A DNA stretch of 55,806 bases, taken from the NCBI RefSeq assembly GCF_000331005.1, contig NZ_AEJB01000320.1:1-55806 (forward strand), given 5' to 3'. This DNA is from Streptomyces turgidiscabies Car8 (GTDB lineage Bacteria > Actinomycetota > Actinomycetes > Streptomycetales > Streptomycetaceae). Within the stretch, counting starts at the first letter, position 1. Each line of letters starts with the position of its first letter. The notes beneath the pieces were generated by a model. That model was not told where the DNA came from, did not search any database, and saw only the letters and a program-made list of their open reading frames with translations. The position numbers and the translations under genes are program-made. Positions 33,800 to 42,458 of this stretch are shown here, piece after piece.

Positions 33800-34900
33800 A
33801 TGTCCGACTTCGTACCCGGACTTGAGGGAGTAGTCGCGTTCGAGACGGAGATCGCCGAACCGGACAAGGAGGGCGGCGCACTCCGGTACCGGGGCGTCGA
33901 CATCGAGGACCTGGTCGGCCATGTCTCCTTCGGCAACGTCTGGGGCCTGCTCGTCGACGGTGCCTTCAACCCCGGTCTGCCGCCCGCCGAGCCGTTCCCG
34001 ATCCCGGTCCACTCCGGTGACATCCGGGTGGACGTCCAGTCGGCACTGGCGATGCTGGCCCCCGTCTGGGGCCTGCGACCCCTTCTCGACATCGACGAGC
34101 GCACGGCCCGCGACGACCTGGCCCGCGCCGCCGTCATGGCCCTGTCGTACGTCGCCCAGTCGGCGCGCGGCCAGGGCAACGCCATGGTCCCGCAGCGCGA
34201 GATCGACAAGGCGCAGTCCGTCGTCGAACGCTTCATGATCCGCTGGCGCGGCGAACCGGACCCGAAGCACGTCGCCGCCGTGGACGCCTACTGGACGAGC
34301 GCGGCCGAGCACGGCATGAACGCGTCCACCTTCACGGCGCGGGTGATCGCGTCGACGGGTGCGGACGTGGCGGCGGCGCTGTCGGGCGCGGTCGGCGCGA
34401 TGAGCGGCCCGCTGCACGGCGGCGCGCCCTCCCGTGTCCTCGGCATGATCGAGGAGATCGAACGCACGGGCGACGCGGATGCCTATGTGAAGCAGGCCCT
34501 GGACAAGGGCGAACGCCTGATGGGCTTCGGCCACCGCGTCTACCGGGCCGAGGACCCACGCGCGCGCGTGCTGCGCCGTACGGCCCGTGAGCTGGGCGCC
34601 CCGCGCTTCGAGGTCGCCGAGGCGCTGGAGAAGGCCGCGCTGGCGGAGCTGCACGCCCGCCGCCCGGACCGGGTCCTGGCGACGAACGTCGAGTTCTGGG
34701 CGGCGATCGTCCTGGACTTCGCCGAGGTTCCGGCCCACATGTTCACGTCCATGTTCACGTGCGCCCGCACGGCCGGCTGGTCGGCCCACATCCTGGAACA
34801 GAAGCGCACCGGCAGGCTCGTACGCCCGTCGGCCCGCTACACCGGCCCGGGCACCCGGAACCCGCAGGAGATCGAGGGGTACGAGGGCATCGCCCACTGA
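33800..34900 (+). CDS. citA: Citrate synthase 2
   Basis: 366 aa, shorter than the 430-aa hexameric type. ATG with AAGAGGAG. Catalytic His residues are in GPLHGGAP and MGFGHRVYRAEDPRA. The third catalytic residue, Asp in the usual NVDF motif, is replaced here: ATNVEFWAAIVLDFAEVP. It condenses oxaloacetate and acetyl-CoA, or acts as a methylcitrate synthase; the NVEF variant makes specificity uncertain. Name follows the Streptomyces usage citrate synthase 2. Cytosolic. Confidence 0.9.
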   Translation: MSDFVPGLEGVVAFETEIAEPDKEGGALRYRGVDIEDLVGHVSFGNVWGLLVDGAFNPGLPPAEPFPIPVHSGDIRVDVQSALAMLAPVWGLRPLLDIDERTARDDLARAAVMALSYVAQSARGQGNAMVPQREIDKAQSVVERFMIRWRGEPDPKHVAAVDAYWTSAAEHGMNASTFTARVIASTGADVAAALSGAVGAMSGPLHGGAPSRVLGMIEEIERTGDADAYVKQALDKGERLMGFGHRVYRAEDPRARVLRRTARELGAPRFEVAEALEKAALAELHARRPDRVLATNVEFWAAIVLDFAEVPAHMFTSMFTCARTAGWSAHILEQKRTGRLVRPSARYTGPGTRNPQEIEGYEGIAH

Positions 34901-34968
34901 AACCCCGTGTGAGGAACTGTCACCCGCTCCGATAACGTGTCCCGCTCGAACGAGGGGAGACACAGCAG

Positions 34969-35598
34969 ATGCTGGTCGGGGCGGGGAACAGACAGCGCGG
35001 ACGGCACGGGTTGGTCCGGGCGACGCTGCTGGTGGCGGCGCTGGCGGGCTGCTCGTCGCAGGCGGCGGACGACGGTACGGGAGCGGCGGCGACCGCGAGC
35101 GCCACGGCTACGGCGGCCGGGGCCGGCGCCAGGAGCGGCGGCAGCATCGGCGCCGCAGGCTCGGCCTGCGAACTCCCCGTCACCTTCGACATCGCCGAGG
35201 ACTGGACGGCGGAAGCCGTCGACGAGCCTCCGCGTCAGGGCCCGGTCGCCCTCGTGTGCGAGGTGGACGCCAAGCCCGCCGGGCACATCGGCTTCCTGCG
35301 CGTCTGGACCGGCGCCCCGGGCACCGACGACGCGCGCACGGTGCTGAAGGCGTTCATGGCCGCCGAGCCCGGCGCGACCAAGGCGCGGTACAGCGATTTC
35401 ACGGCGGGCGCCCTCACCGGTGTCGAGGTGGAGTACCTCTACAAGACCGAGTTCGACGACGCCGCGAAGACGGAGCGCGCCCTCGCGGTCACGACCCCGC
35501 GCGGACCGGTCGTCGTACACCTGGGAGGCCTGGACACCGAGGAACACAAGGCGATGCTCCCGGCCTACGAACTGGCCAGGCGAACCCTGAAGGCATAG
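34969..35598 (+). CDS. Putative secreted lipoprotein
   Basis: 209 aa. Lipobox ALAGC after a short basic/hydrophobic signal (GRHGLVRATLLVAALAGC). An Ala/Thr/Gly-rich linker is followed by a globular domain: ELPVTFDIAEDWTAEAV, ALVCEVDAKPAGHIGFLRVW, VLKAFMAAEPGATKARYSDF. The pattern is shared with Streptomyces lipoproteins of unknown function. It should be anchored at the outer face of the membrane. Confidence 0.8.
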   Translation: MLVGAGNRQRGRHGLVRATLLVAALAGCSSQAADDGTGAAATASATATAAGAGARSGGSIGAAGSACELPVTFDIAEDWTAEAVDEPPRQGPVALVCEVDAKPAGHIGFLRVWTGAPGTDDARTVLKAFMAAEPGATKARYSDFTAGALTGVEVEYLYKTEFDDAAKTERALAVTTPRGPVVVHLGGLDTEEHKAMLPAYELARRTLKA

Positions 35599-35635
35599 CC
35601 GCAGGAGCTTGCCGGAAGTCGCCGGAAGTTGCCGG

Positions 35636-35720
35636 AACGCAGGCGACCCGCGAACTCGGTCCCTCTGGAGGAGGGGCCGGCCGGACGTGCCGGCGAGCTC
35701 GCGGGTCGGGTGACTGCGTT
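35636..35720. other. Long structured inverted repeat downstream of the lipoprotein gene
   Basis: Nested stems: AACGCAG/CTGCGTT (35636-35642, 35714-35720), CGACCCGCGA/TCGCGGGTCG (35644-35653, 35699-35708) and CTCG/CGAG, with a GC-rich inner loop that can fold again. It is preceded by three tandem GCCGGAAGT-like decamers at 35611-35640. It may be a terminator or a small structured RNA. The rest of 35721-35890 shows no gene. Confidence 0.55.
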
Positions 35721-35890
35721 GATTTCGGCCGGCTGCGTGTCAGTGACCCACGCTGGTCCGGCACCGCAATGAACGTGGTGGCAGGCCGCTAGCCCGCAGC
35801 CACCTCACGCGTCCGGGTTTCACTCATTTACCCGATCACCTCCCATCATGTGTAAGCCACACCCTAGGAAGCGATCGACCGTCCATCAAC

Positions 35891-36493
35891 CTATTTTCTC
35901 AGGCGGATCGTCCTCACCCCGAGCACCGGGTCGACGGGCTCGACGAGCTGCTCGACGGCGACGGCCACGAGGTCGGCCGGGGCGGCCCCGGTCAGCAGGC
36001 CGTCGACGTATCGGACGGCTCGCGCCGGCGACAGCACGGGCAGCCGCTGCCGCAGGAGGCGTACGGCATGCAGGTGTCCCCGTACGGCGGCGAGTTCACG
36101 AACCTCGTCGTGCAGGTCGTCCACAGCGGTACGGATGGCCAGGCCACGGATACGGACGCGGTAGTCGGCCTCCCACTCCCCGCCCTTCGCGGCGAGGACC
36201 CCGATCACGTGCAGCCCTCCGTCGACGCGGTCGACGAGGTAGGGGCCGCCGCCGATGAGCATGGAGCCGCGGTTCCCGGTGCGGACGAACTCCTCGGACT
36301 GGCAGTGGACGAGCCACACCAGCTCATGCGCCTCGACCCGCGCCACCACCACGCGCACCGGGTCCACGCCCAGAGCCGACGAGGCCCCGTACTCGCGGGC
36401 CAGCTCCTCCTCGACGATGCGGACCGCGGCCTCGCGTTCGATCACGCGGGGTCGGCCGTCATCCACGCGGGGCGGGCCGTCACCGCTCGTCAC
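35891..36493 (-). CDS. YrhB / Imm35-like protein
   Basis: 200 aa. The first 115 residues fit the YrhB (Imm35) immunity fold: REAAVRIVEEELAREYG, LVWLVHCQSEEFVRTGN, LIGGGPYLVDRVDGGLHVIGV and WEADYRVRIRG. The C-terminal 85 residues are extra helices with no known match. Imm35 proteins often neutralise polymorphic toxins, but no toxin gene is nearby. Its GTG overlaps the stop of the GNAT gene (GTGA), so they are coupled. Confidence 0.68.
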   Translation of the reverse strand: MTSGDGPPRVDDGRPRVIEREAAVRIVEEELAREYGASSALGVDPVRVVVARVEAHELVWLVHCQSEEFVRTGNRGSMLIGGGPYLVDRVDGGLHVIGVLAAKGGEWEADYRVRIRGLAIRTAVDDLHDEVRELAAVRGHLHAVRLLRQRLPVLSPARAVRYVDGLLTGAAPADLVAVAVEQLVEPVDPVLGVRTIRLRK

Positions 36494-36942
36494 GGCCGCT
36501 CGCGCACCATGAACACATCCACGGCGTCCTCGGTCTCCGTCACGAACCCGTGCCGCTCGTACAGCCGTCGCGCCGGGCTCCCCTGGAGCACGTTCAGCCG
36601 GACGGGAGTGCCGTCGCCGTCGCTCCGCTCCAGCAGGTCGCGCAGCACGCCCGAGCCGATTCCACGGCCCTGGAGACGCGGGTCCAGATAGAAGTGCTCC
36701 AGCCAGTGGACGTGCCCTCGGGCGTCCTCGGCCGGGCGGAGTGCCACGCAGCCCGCGAACTCGCCGCCCACCTCGATCGCCCAGGTGTGGGCCGGGTCGA
36801 ACGCGTCCCGGAAACGCTGCCGGACGCGATGCTCGTCGTACCGCCCGAGCCGTTCCAGATCGGCCCGCATCACCACGGCACGCAGCTCGGCCACCGGCTC
36901 GATGTCCGATGCCGTCGCCGGTCGTATCTCCCAGTCCGCCAT
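36490..36942 (-). CDS. GNAT N-acetyltransferase
   Basis: 150 aa. GNAT domain with acetyl-CoA binding loop LDPRLQGRGIGSGVLRDLL and C-terminal strand ARRLYERHGFVTETEDAVDV. N-terminus WEIRPATASDIEPVAELRAV is typical. Coupled to the YrhB-like gene downstream. 57 bp from a second, divergent GNAT gene. Substrate unknown. Confidence 0.88.
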   Translation of the reverse strand: MADWEIRPATASDIEPVAELRAVVMRADLERLGRYDEHRVRQRFRDAFDPAHTWAIEVGGEFAGCVALRPAEDARGHVHWLEHFYLDPRLQGRGIGSGVLRDLLERSDGDGTPVRLNVLQGSPARRLYERHGFVTETEDAVDVFMVRERP

Positions 36943-36999
36943 GATCGGCACGGTACTACTCCGTTGACGGCCGCCCGCGGGGTGCGATTTTCTGGCGCC

Positions 37000-37488
37000 G
37001 TGTCTGATCTTCGTTTCGTGCCCGTGAGTGATGCCGATGTCGATGAGGTCGAGCGTGAGGACTGGCGGTACGTCCACAATCTGATCGTTCCGCCCGCCGC
37101 CATGTCGCCGGCCGACGTACGTGAGCGCAGTGGGCGCAACCGGCTGGAGGTCGCGTATCTCGGCGACGCCCTGGTGGGGTGCTCCACGGTGCGGCCGCCC
37201 GCCGGTGACGGGGACGCGGCCGTGGCCACCGTCATCGCGCGTGTGCTGCCCGGTTTTCGGCGGCGCGGGTTCGGTTCGGAGATGTATCTGCGGGGGCTCG
37301 GGCAGGCGCGCGACCTCGGTGCCGAGGTGATCGAGACCGTCGTCCTGGCCGCCAACGAGGACGGGCTCTCCTTCGCGTACGAGCAGGGGTTCGTCGAGGT
37401 CGAGCGGTATGCCCTGGACGGGGAGAGCGATCTCTGGGTCGACCTGCGGCTTGCCGCACCACCCCAGGTACGCCCTGACAGTCCCTGA
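37000..37488 (+). CDS. GNAT N-acetyltransferase
   Basis: 162 aa from GTG 37000. The coenzyme-A loop is RVLPGFRRRGFGSEMYLRGLG, with LGAEVIETVVLAANEDGLSFAYEQGFVEVERYALDGE as the closing strands. N-terminal half lacks a second GNAT domain. It is divergent from the 36490-36942 GNAT and does not look like a duplicate of it. Substrate unknown. Confidence 0.87.
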   Translation: MSDLRFVPVSDADVDEVEREDWRYVHNLIVPPAAMSPADVRERSGRNRLEVAYLGDALVGCSTVRPPAGDGDAAVATVIARVLPGFRRRGFGSEMYLRGLGQARDLGAEVIETVVLAANEDGLSFAYEQGFVEVERYALDGESDLWVDLRLAAPPQVRPDSP

Positions 37489-37558
37489 GGCCCCCCGGAC
37501 ATTCCGTACGGTCGGTTTGGTACGGGGGCGGGAGGGGCAGGAGCGGCTTGTTCCCGGT

Positions 37559-37580
37559 GTACGGCGAATTTCCGCCGTAC
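37559..37580. promoter_or_regulatory. Inverted repeat upstream of the PAS-GAF gene
   Basis: GTACGGCG-AATTTC-CGCCGTAC, 8-bp arms and a 6-bp spacer, 68 bp before the start of the PAS gene and 70 bp after the GNAT stop. It could be an operator or a terminator for the GNAT gene. A second weaker pair AACTCGA...TCGAGTT follows. Confidence 0.45.
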
Positions 37581-37647
37581 AACGATTTCCTTCGAACTTG
37601 GGGGAACTCGATGTGTGCTGCGTCACGTTCGAGTTGAATGATGGTGA

Positions 37648-39144
37648 GTGAGCGAACCGTCGCGCAGTACGTGCGGACGTGGCCTGCAGGGGGTCCAGGT
37701 GAGTGCTTCCCGGCGTAGTGGGACCACCGACGAGCTGGGGCCGGACGAGCCCGAGAGGGACGGCGGCCCGGAGGGTTCGGACGGCGGCGATTTCGACCTG
37801 CTCGCCGCGCTTCTCGACGGCATGGACGCCGCCCTGTGCGCCTTCGACGCCGACGGTGTCGTGACCCACTGGAACCGGGAGGCCGAGCGGATTCTCGGCT
37901 GGACCGCCGCCGAGGCCGTCGGACGGCACGGGTTCGCCGGGTGGGCGGTGCGCAAGGCCGACGCCGAGGAGATCGAGGGGCGGCTGTTGTCCGCGATGCA
38001 CGCCCCGGGACGCCAGGTGCACGAGTTCGCGCTGCTGACCAAGGACGGCGGCCGGGTACTCGTACGGACCCAGTCCGCCGCCGTGCGCGGGCCCGACGGC
38101 AAGCCCGCCGGGCTGTACTGCGCCTTCAGCGAGGTCCACGCGCAGATAGACCTCGAGCGGTCGATCGCCCTGAGCGAGGCGTTGTTCGAGGACGCCAGCT
38201 GGGGCGTCGTCCTCGTCGACGCCGACCTGCGCCCCGCCGTCGTCAACGCGCACGCCGCCCGGTCACTCGGCACCGGCCGTACCGCCGTCCTCGGGCGCCC
38301 CCTCGGGGAGCTGCTCTCCCAGGGAGTCGAGGAGCTGGAGAGCGCGCTGACACACGTCCTCGCCGAGGGCGCGCCGCCCGCGCCCGCAGAGATGTGGGTG
38401 AGCGTGCGCACGCCCGAGGGCGAGAAGCGGCGCTGCTGGCGGAGCGGATTCCTGCGGCTGGCCTCCCCGCTCACCGAAGAACCGGTTCCCCTCGGTGTGG
38501 GGTGGCTGTTCCAGGACATCACCGAGGCCAAGCAGATCGAGCAGGACGCGGCTCAGCTGCGGTTCCGCAGCCAGCAGCTGCACCGAGCCGCGCGTGCCGC
38601 CGCCGAGTACGAGGACCCCGCCGAGGCCGCGACCACACACCTGGACTTCTCCCTCGCCGGCTTCGCCGACCACGCGCTCATCGACCGGATCGCCGTCATC
38701 GGCGGCACGGCGGCCGACGGTACGGCGGACGACGGGGACGGTCCGGTACGGCTGGTCCGCGCCGCCGCCACGCCGTCCGGGGCGCCGGGGCCCAGCGTTT
38801 TCGCCGGCCAGGCCGGACTGCCGGTGCGCTACGGCGACGGGCACCCCGCCGTGCAGTGCGTCGAGCGGTCCGGGTCCGTGCGGGCGAGCGCCGGGTCGTA
38901 TGCCGTGGAACAGGCCCGCGCGTGGGCCGTCCAGCGCCGGTGGCCGCCGGACTCGGTCCACGCGCTGTGCGCGGTGCTGCGCAGCCGGGGGCGCACCCTG
39001 GGCGTCGTGACGTTCCTGCGGGGCGCCGGGCGGAGCCAGTTCGAACGTACGGACGCGATGTACGCGGAGGACGTGGCCGCAAGGATCGCGGCGGCCCTGG
39101 ACCTGGCCGCGCTCAGGGAGCGGGACCTCAAGCAGGAGGAGTAG
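37648..39144 (+). CDS. PAS-PAS-GAF signalling protein without output domain
   Basis: 498 aa from GTG 37648. First PAS about 45-165 (MDAALCAFDADGVVTHWNREAERILGW), second PAS about 170-295 (EDASWGVVLVDADLRPAVVN, GWLFQDITEAKQIE), then a GAF-like region 305-490 (AARAAAEYEDPAEAATTHLD, CAVLRSRGRTLGVVTFLRG). Many Streptomyces relatives continue into a PP2C/RsbU phosphatase, but this one ends after GAF. It may bind a ligand and signal through partners. Soluble; no membrane segment. Confidence 0.85.
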   Translation: MSEPSRSTCGRGLQGVQVSASRRSGTTDELGPDEPERDGGPEGSDGGDFDLLAALLDGMDAALCAFDADGVVTHWNREAERILGWTAAEAVGRHGFAGWAVRKADAEEIEGRLLSAMHAPGRQVHEFALLTKDGGRVLVRTQSAAVRGPDGKPAGLYCAFSEVHAQIDLERSIALSEALFEDASWGVVLVDADLRPAVVNAHAARSLGTGRTAVLGRPLGELLSQGVEELESALTHVLAEGAPPAPAEMWVSVRTPEGEKRRCWRSGFLRLASPLTEEPVPLGVGWLFQDITEAKQIEQDAAQLRFRSQQLHRAARAAAEYEDPAEAATTHLDFSLAGFADHALIDRIAVIGGTAADGTADDGDGPVRLVRAAATPSGAPGPSVFAGQAGLPVRYGDGHPAVQCVERSGSVRASAGSYAVEQARAWAVQRRWPPDSVHALCAVLRSRGRTLGVVTFLRGAGRSQFERTDAMYAEDVAARIAAALDLAALRERDLKQEE

Positions 39145-39181
39145 AGGGCAGGAGGGGTAGAGAGCAGGAGGGACAGGGTTC

Positions 39182-39937
39182 TCAGCGCTCGTAGAAGATC
39201 CGGTCGCCGTACTGCTTGAGGATGCGCGCGTTCCAGTCGTGGCCGCCGTCCACGTTGCCGGAGCGCAGCAGCGGGGGTTCGACGCCCCGTTCCGCGAGGA
39301 TGCCCGCCGCCGTCGCCATGACCGACTGGAGCAGGGCCGACGTGACGACCGTGGAGGCGGGCGCGAAGGGCGCCGGGACGGTGTCGAGGGTGAGTACGGC
39401 GTCCCCGGGGGCGATCTTCGAGTCCAGTACGACGTCGCAGTGGTCCTTGAGGAACGTGCCCGAGGCGTTCCGGGGCGTCGTCTCCGTCGCGTACGCCACC
39501 GAGGTCACGCCGATGACCTTCACGCCGAGCGCCCGCGCGCGGAGCGCCATTTCCACCGGGAGGGCGTTGCGGCCGGAGAGGGAGATGATCACGAGTACGT
39601 CCCCGGCACGCAGCGGCGATGTGTCCAGGACGGCCGTGGCCAGGCCCTCGACGCGTTCCAGCGCGGAGCCCAGCGTGGCCGGCACGACGTCGACGCCGAC
39701 GGCACCGGGTACGGCCAGCAGGTTCATCAGGGCCAGGCCGCCCGCGCGGTAGACGATGTCCTGCGCGGCCAGCGAGGAGTGCCCGGCGCCGAAGGCGAAC
39801 AAGCGCCCCTCGGCCGCCACGGTGTCGGCGATGAGCGTGCCGGCGGCCGTCACGGCGTCCGTCTCCTCGTCGCGCACCCGCCGCAGCAGTTCGATCGCGG
39901 CGTCGAGGAACTGCGCGGACAACTCGCTGTCGCTCAT
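39182..39937 (-). CDS. SIS-domain protein (putative sugar-phosphate isomerase/etherase type)
   Basis: 251 aa. ATG 39937 after GAAGGG. SIS features: RLFAFGAGHSSLAAQDIVYRAGG, LRAGDVLVIISLSGRNALPVEMA with the phosphosugar Ser loop, and a C-terminal GHDWNARILKQYGDRIF. The N-terminal helix is like MurQ/GmhA-type proteins. Substrate uncertain. Divergent from dmdR1 with 291 bp between; no iron box was seen in that gap. Confidence 0.88.
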   Translation of the reverse strand: MSDSELSAQFLDAAIELLRRVRDEETDAVTAAGTLIADTVAAEGRLFAFGAGHSSLAAQDIVYRAGGLALMNLLAVPGAVGVDVVPATLGSALERVEGLATAVLDTSPLRAGDVLVIISLSGRNALPVEMALRARALGVKVIGVTSVAYATETTPRNASGTFLKDHCDVVLDSKIAPGDAVLTLDTVPAPFAPASTVVTSALLQSVMATAAGILAERGVEPPLLRSGNVDGGHDWNARILKQYGDRIFYER

Positions 39938-40228
39938 CGGTAAGCCCTTCGGGAGATCGGCGTACAGGTCCGTGGCGGTCCGTATCGGTCCGTGTCGCCG
40001 ATCACGGTGAGGTCTGGACCACTGCCCTGTCAACAGCGCCACAGGCCGTTCCGGCGCCCGTCGCCGTACCCTCGGTGAAACGTGCTGTCTACCCGACCGC
40101 GAGGATCCGTAACCGTGTGGTTCCCCCGCGGCGGCACGGTTGTCAGTGGTATGCGTCAGAATTGAAGCCAGGGCCAGCGCACGCGCCGGAGCCGTCGAGC
40201 CTCCGGCACATCTCATCAAGGGGCACGA

Positions 40229-40921
40229 ATGTCCGGACTGATCGATACGACGGAGATGTATCTCCGCACCATCCTCGAGCTGGAGGAGGAAGGTGTGGTC
40301 CCCATGCGCGCCCGGATCGCCGAGCGGCTGGACCAGAGCGGTCCGACGGTCAGCCAGACCGTGGCCCGGATGGAGCGCGACGGTCTGGTGGCGGTCGCCA
40401 GCGACCGGCACCTGGAGCTCACGGACGAGGGGCGTCGCCTCGCCACCCGCGTCATGCGCAAGCACCGCCTCGCGGAGTGCCTGCTCGTCGACGTGATCGG
40501 CCTGGAGTGGGAGCAGGTCCACGCGGAGGCGTGTCGCTGGGAGCACGTGATGAGCGAGGCCGTGGAGCGCCGGGTCCTCGAACTCCTGCGCCACCCCACC
40601 GAGTCGCCGTACGGCAACCCGATCCCGGGCCTGGAGGAGCTGGGCGAGAAGGACGGCGCTGACCCCTTCCTCGACGAGGGCATGGTCTCGCTGGCCGACC
40701 TCGACCCGGGTGTGGACGGCAAGACGGTCGTCGTACGGCGTATCGGCGAGCCCATCCAGACGGACGCGCAGCTGATGTACACGCTGCGGCGCGCGGGTGT
40801 GCAGCCCGGTTCGGTGGTGAGCGTGACGGAGGCGGCCGGCGGGGTGCTGGTCGGCAGCGGCGGTGAGGCGGCCGAGCTGGAGGCGGGTGTGGCCTCGCAC
40901 GTGTTCGTGGCGAAGCGCTGA
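40229..40921 (+). CDS. dmdR1: DmdR1-like DtxR-family iron regulator
   Basis: 230 aa. All DtxR metal ligands are at the same numbering as in DtxR: Met10, His79, Glu83, His98, Cys102, Glu105, His106. Helix-turn-helix QSGPTVSQTVARMERDGL. C-terminal SH3-like domain QLMYTLRRAGVQPGSVVSV. It represses siderophore and iron-uptake genes with Fe(II). Start ATG with AAGGGG. The opposite strand is open along the whole gene, relevant to the reported adm gene. Confidence 0.95.
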   Translation: MSGLIDTTEMYLRTILELEEEGVVPMRARIAERLDQSGPTVSQTVARMERDGLVAVASDRHLELTDEGRRLATRVMRKHRLAECLLVDVIGLEWEQVHAEACRWEHVMSEAVERRVLELLRHPTESPYGNPIPGLEELGEKDGADPFLDEGMVSLADLDPGVDGKTVVVRRIGEPIQTDAQLMYTLRRAGVQPGSVVSVTEAAGGVLVGSGGEAAELEAGVASHVFVAKR

Positions 40922-41189
40922 CCCGGGTCCCTGCCACGGTTCCCCGGGCGGGGCTCCGGTTGTCGCACCGTCAACTCCTGTGACCGGCGAGGAACTTGTC
41001 GTGTCCTGGGAACCGTGCCGTTCCAGGGTGCCATTCCAAGATTCAGTGTGCGGAATCGCAGCGCTCGGCCGTTTCGCATGCCACGCTGTCGCGAGAGGCA
41101 TATGACGTGAGGGCTCTTGGCCGGGAGCGGCAGCGGTGCCGCCCGGCGGGGGGAGGGGGAGCGTGAGGATGTGCCACGGACGCGAAGAG

Positions 41190-41217
41190 GGCCCCGGCGC
41201 CAAGTGGCGCCGGGGCC
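41190..41217. terminator. Strong hairpin in the dmdR1-hydrolase gap
   Basis: Perfect 12-bp stem GGCCCCGGCGCC/GGCGCCGGGGCC with loop AAGT. Probable terminator for dmdR1, 270 bp after its stop. The remaining parts of the 531-bp gap (40922-41452) hold no gene I can support; a promoter for the hydrolase is likely near CGAATAGCCATTCG at 41384-41397. Confidence 0.75.
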
Positions 41218-41452
41218 TGTCCTCCCCTGTGCTGACCCGGAGCCCCGAGCTCCCAGGGTCATCCCCTTCGGACCGTCATCCCCGAGCGGTCCGCCTCCCG
41301 CAGAAGATCTCCCCTCGGCCACGCGGATCATTCCTTGAGAGGGGTCACTCGAACGAGGGGTGTTACGGCCGGAGACCGCATTTTCGAATAGCCATTCGAT
41401 AATCTTGGGGTGGCAGAGGAAACATCGATAGCTAGGGGGGTGCCAGAGACCT

Positions 41453-42334
41453 ATGGCGCGGCGTATCGACGTGACCGGAGCGGGCGGCGTACGACTTGCC
41501 GCCTGGGAGTTCGCCGACCCTCCCAAAACCGGTGAGGAACAGGCCCGGGTCGCAGCACCCGACCAGGCACCCGGCGTGCTGTTACTGCACGGGCTCATGG
41601 GCCGCGCCTCGCACTGGGCGTCCGCCGCCCGCTGGCTGGGCGAGCGGCACCGGGCCGTCGCACTCGACCAGCGGGGCCACGGCCAGAGCGACCGTCCGCC
41701 CGGTGACCTCTACACCCGCGAGGCCTACGTCGAGGACGCCGAGGCGGCGATCGAGCAGCTCGGCCTCGGCCCCGTCGTCCTCATCGGCCACGCCATGGGC
41801 GCCCTGACCGCCTGGCAGCTCGCCGCGAAACGCCCCGATCTGGTGCACGGCCTGATCATCTGCGACATGCGGGCCTCGGCGCTGGGCGCGGCCTCCCAGC
41901 GGGAGTGGGAGGACTGGTTCAAGGCCTGGCCCGTCCCCTTCGCCACCCTCGCCGACGTACGCAAGTGGTTCGGTGAGGACGATCCCTGGGTGGAGCGGCC
42001 CAGCCCCTCGCGCGGTGAGTTCTACGCCGAGGTGATGCAGGAGTCCCCAGACGGCTGGCGCCCCGTCTTCGAGCCCGAACAGATGCTCAAGTCCCGCGAG
42101 ACGTGGGTGTTCGACGCGCACTGGGAGGAGCTGACGCAGGTTCAGTGCCCCGCCCTCGTCGTGCGCGGTCTGGACGGCGAACTGGGCCGGGCGGAGGCGC
42201 AGGAGATGGTCCGCGTCCTGCCGAGGGGCGAGTACGCGGAGGTGGCCGACGCAGGCCACCTCGTGCACTACGACCAGCCGTCGGCCTGGCGGGTGGCCGT
42301 CGAACCGTTTCTGGAAGGTGTACTGGCCCGATAG
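41453..42334 (+). CDS. Alpha/beta-hydrolase fold protein with Ala in place of the nucleophile Ser
   Basis: 293 aa. Clear fold: LLLHGLMGRASHWASAARWL, VALDQRGHGQSDRP, then the nucleophile elbow reads LIGHAMGALTAW, with Ala114 (codon GCC, 41792-41794) where Ser is expected. The acid (VVRGLDGELG) and His (DAGHLVHYD) positions look intact. So classic esterase chemistry is unlikely; it may bind a ligand or use other chemistry. ATG 41453 follows GGGGGG. Stop is followed by a copy of the dispersed repeat. Confidence 0.88.
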   Translation: MARRIDVTGAGGVRLAAWEFADPPKTGEEQARVAAPDQAPGVLLLHGLMGRASHWASAARWLGERHRAVALDQRGHGQSDRPPGDLYTREAYVEDAEAAIEQLGLGPVVLIGHAMGALTAWQLAAKRPDLVHGLIICDMRASALGAASQREWEDWFKAWPVPFATLADVRKWFGEDDPWVERPSPSRGEFYAEVMQESPDGWRPVFEPEQMLKSRETWVFDAHWEELTQVQCPALVVRGLDGELGRAEAQEMVRVLPRGEYAEVADAGHLVHYDQPSAWRVAVEPFLEGVLAR

Positions 42335-42364
42335 CGCTTCGTCGGGCCGGGACGTGTGGTTCTG

Positions 42365-42450
42365 TGCCTGCGGGCCGGTGGGGGCTGGGCGCGCCCACGG
42401 GCGGTAGCCGCAGATTCGGCACAGCCCCGCGCCCCTGCCCCGCGCCCCTG
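42365..42450 (-). repeat. Dispersed Streptomyces intergenic repeat, variant copy in inverse orientation
   Basis: On the minus strand it reads CAGGGGCGCGGGGCTGTG, then a hairpin-rich core containing the palindrome TGGGCGCGCCCA (42386-42397), then GCCCGCAGGCACAG. It shares the AGGGGCGCGGGG head and CCCGCAG tail with copies at 28465 and 51230 but has a different core. It fills the space between convergent genes. Confidence 0.6.
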
Positions 42451-42458
42451 TCCCGGGC

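Noticed and set aside
41046..41105. 19-codon ORF (MCGIAALGRF...) as a cysteine leader peptide
   Set aside because: No ribosome site and no cysteine or sulfur gene follows.
40216..41598. 460-aa minus-strand ORF as an annotated gene
   Set aside because: It starts in an intergenic region, runs through a terminator hairpin and lacks codon bias; kept only as a note on adm.
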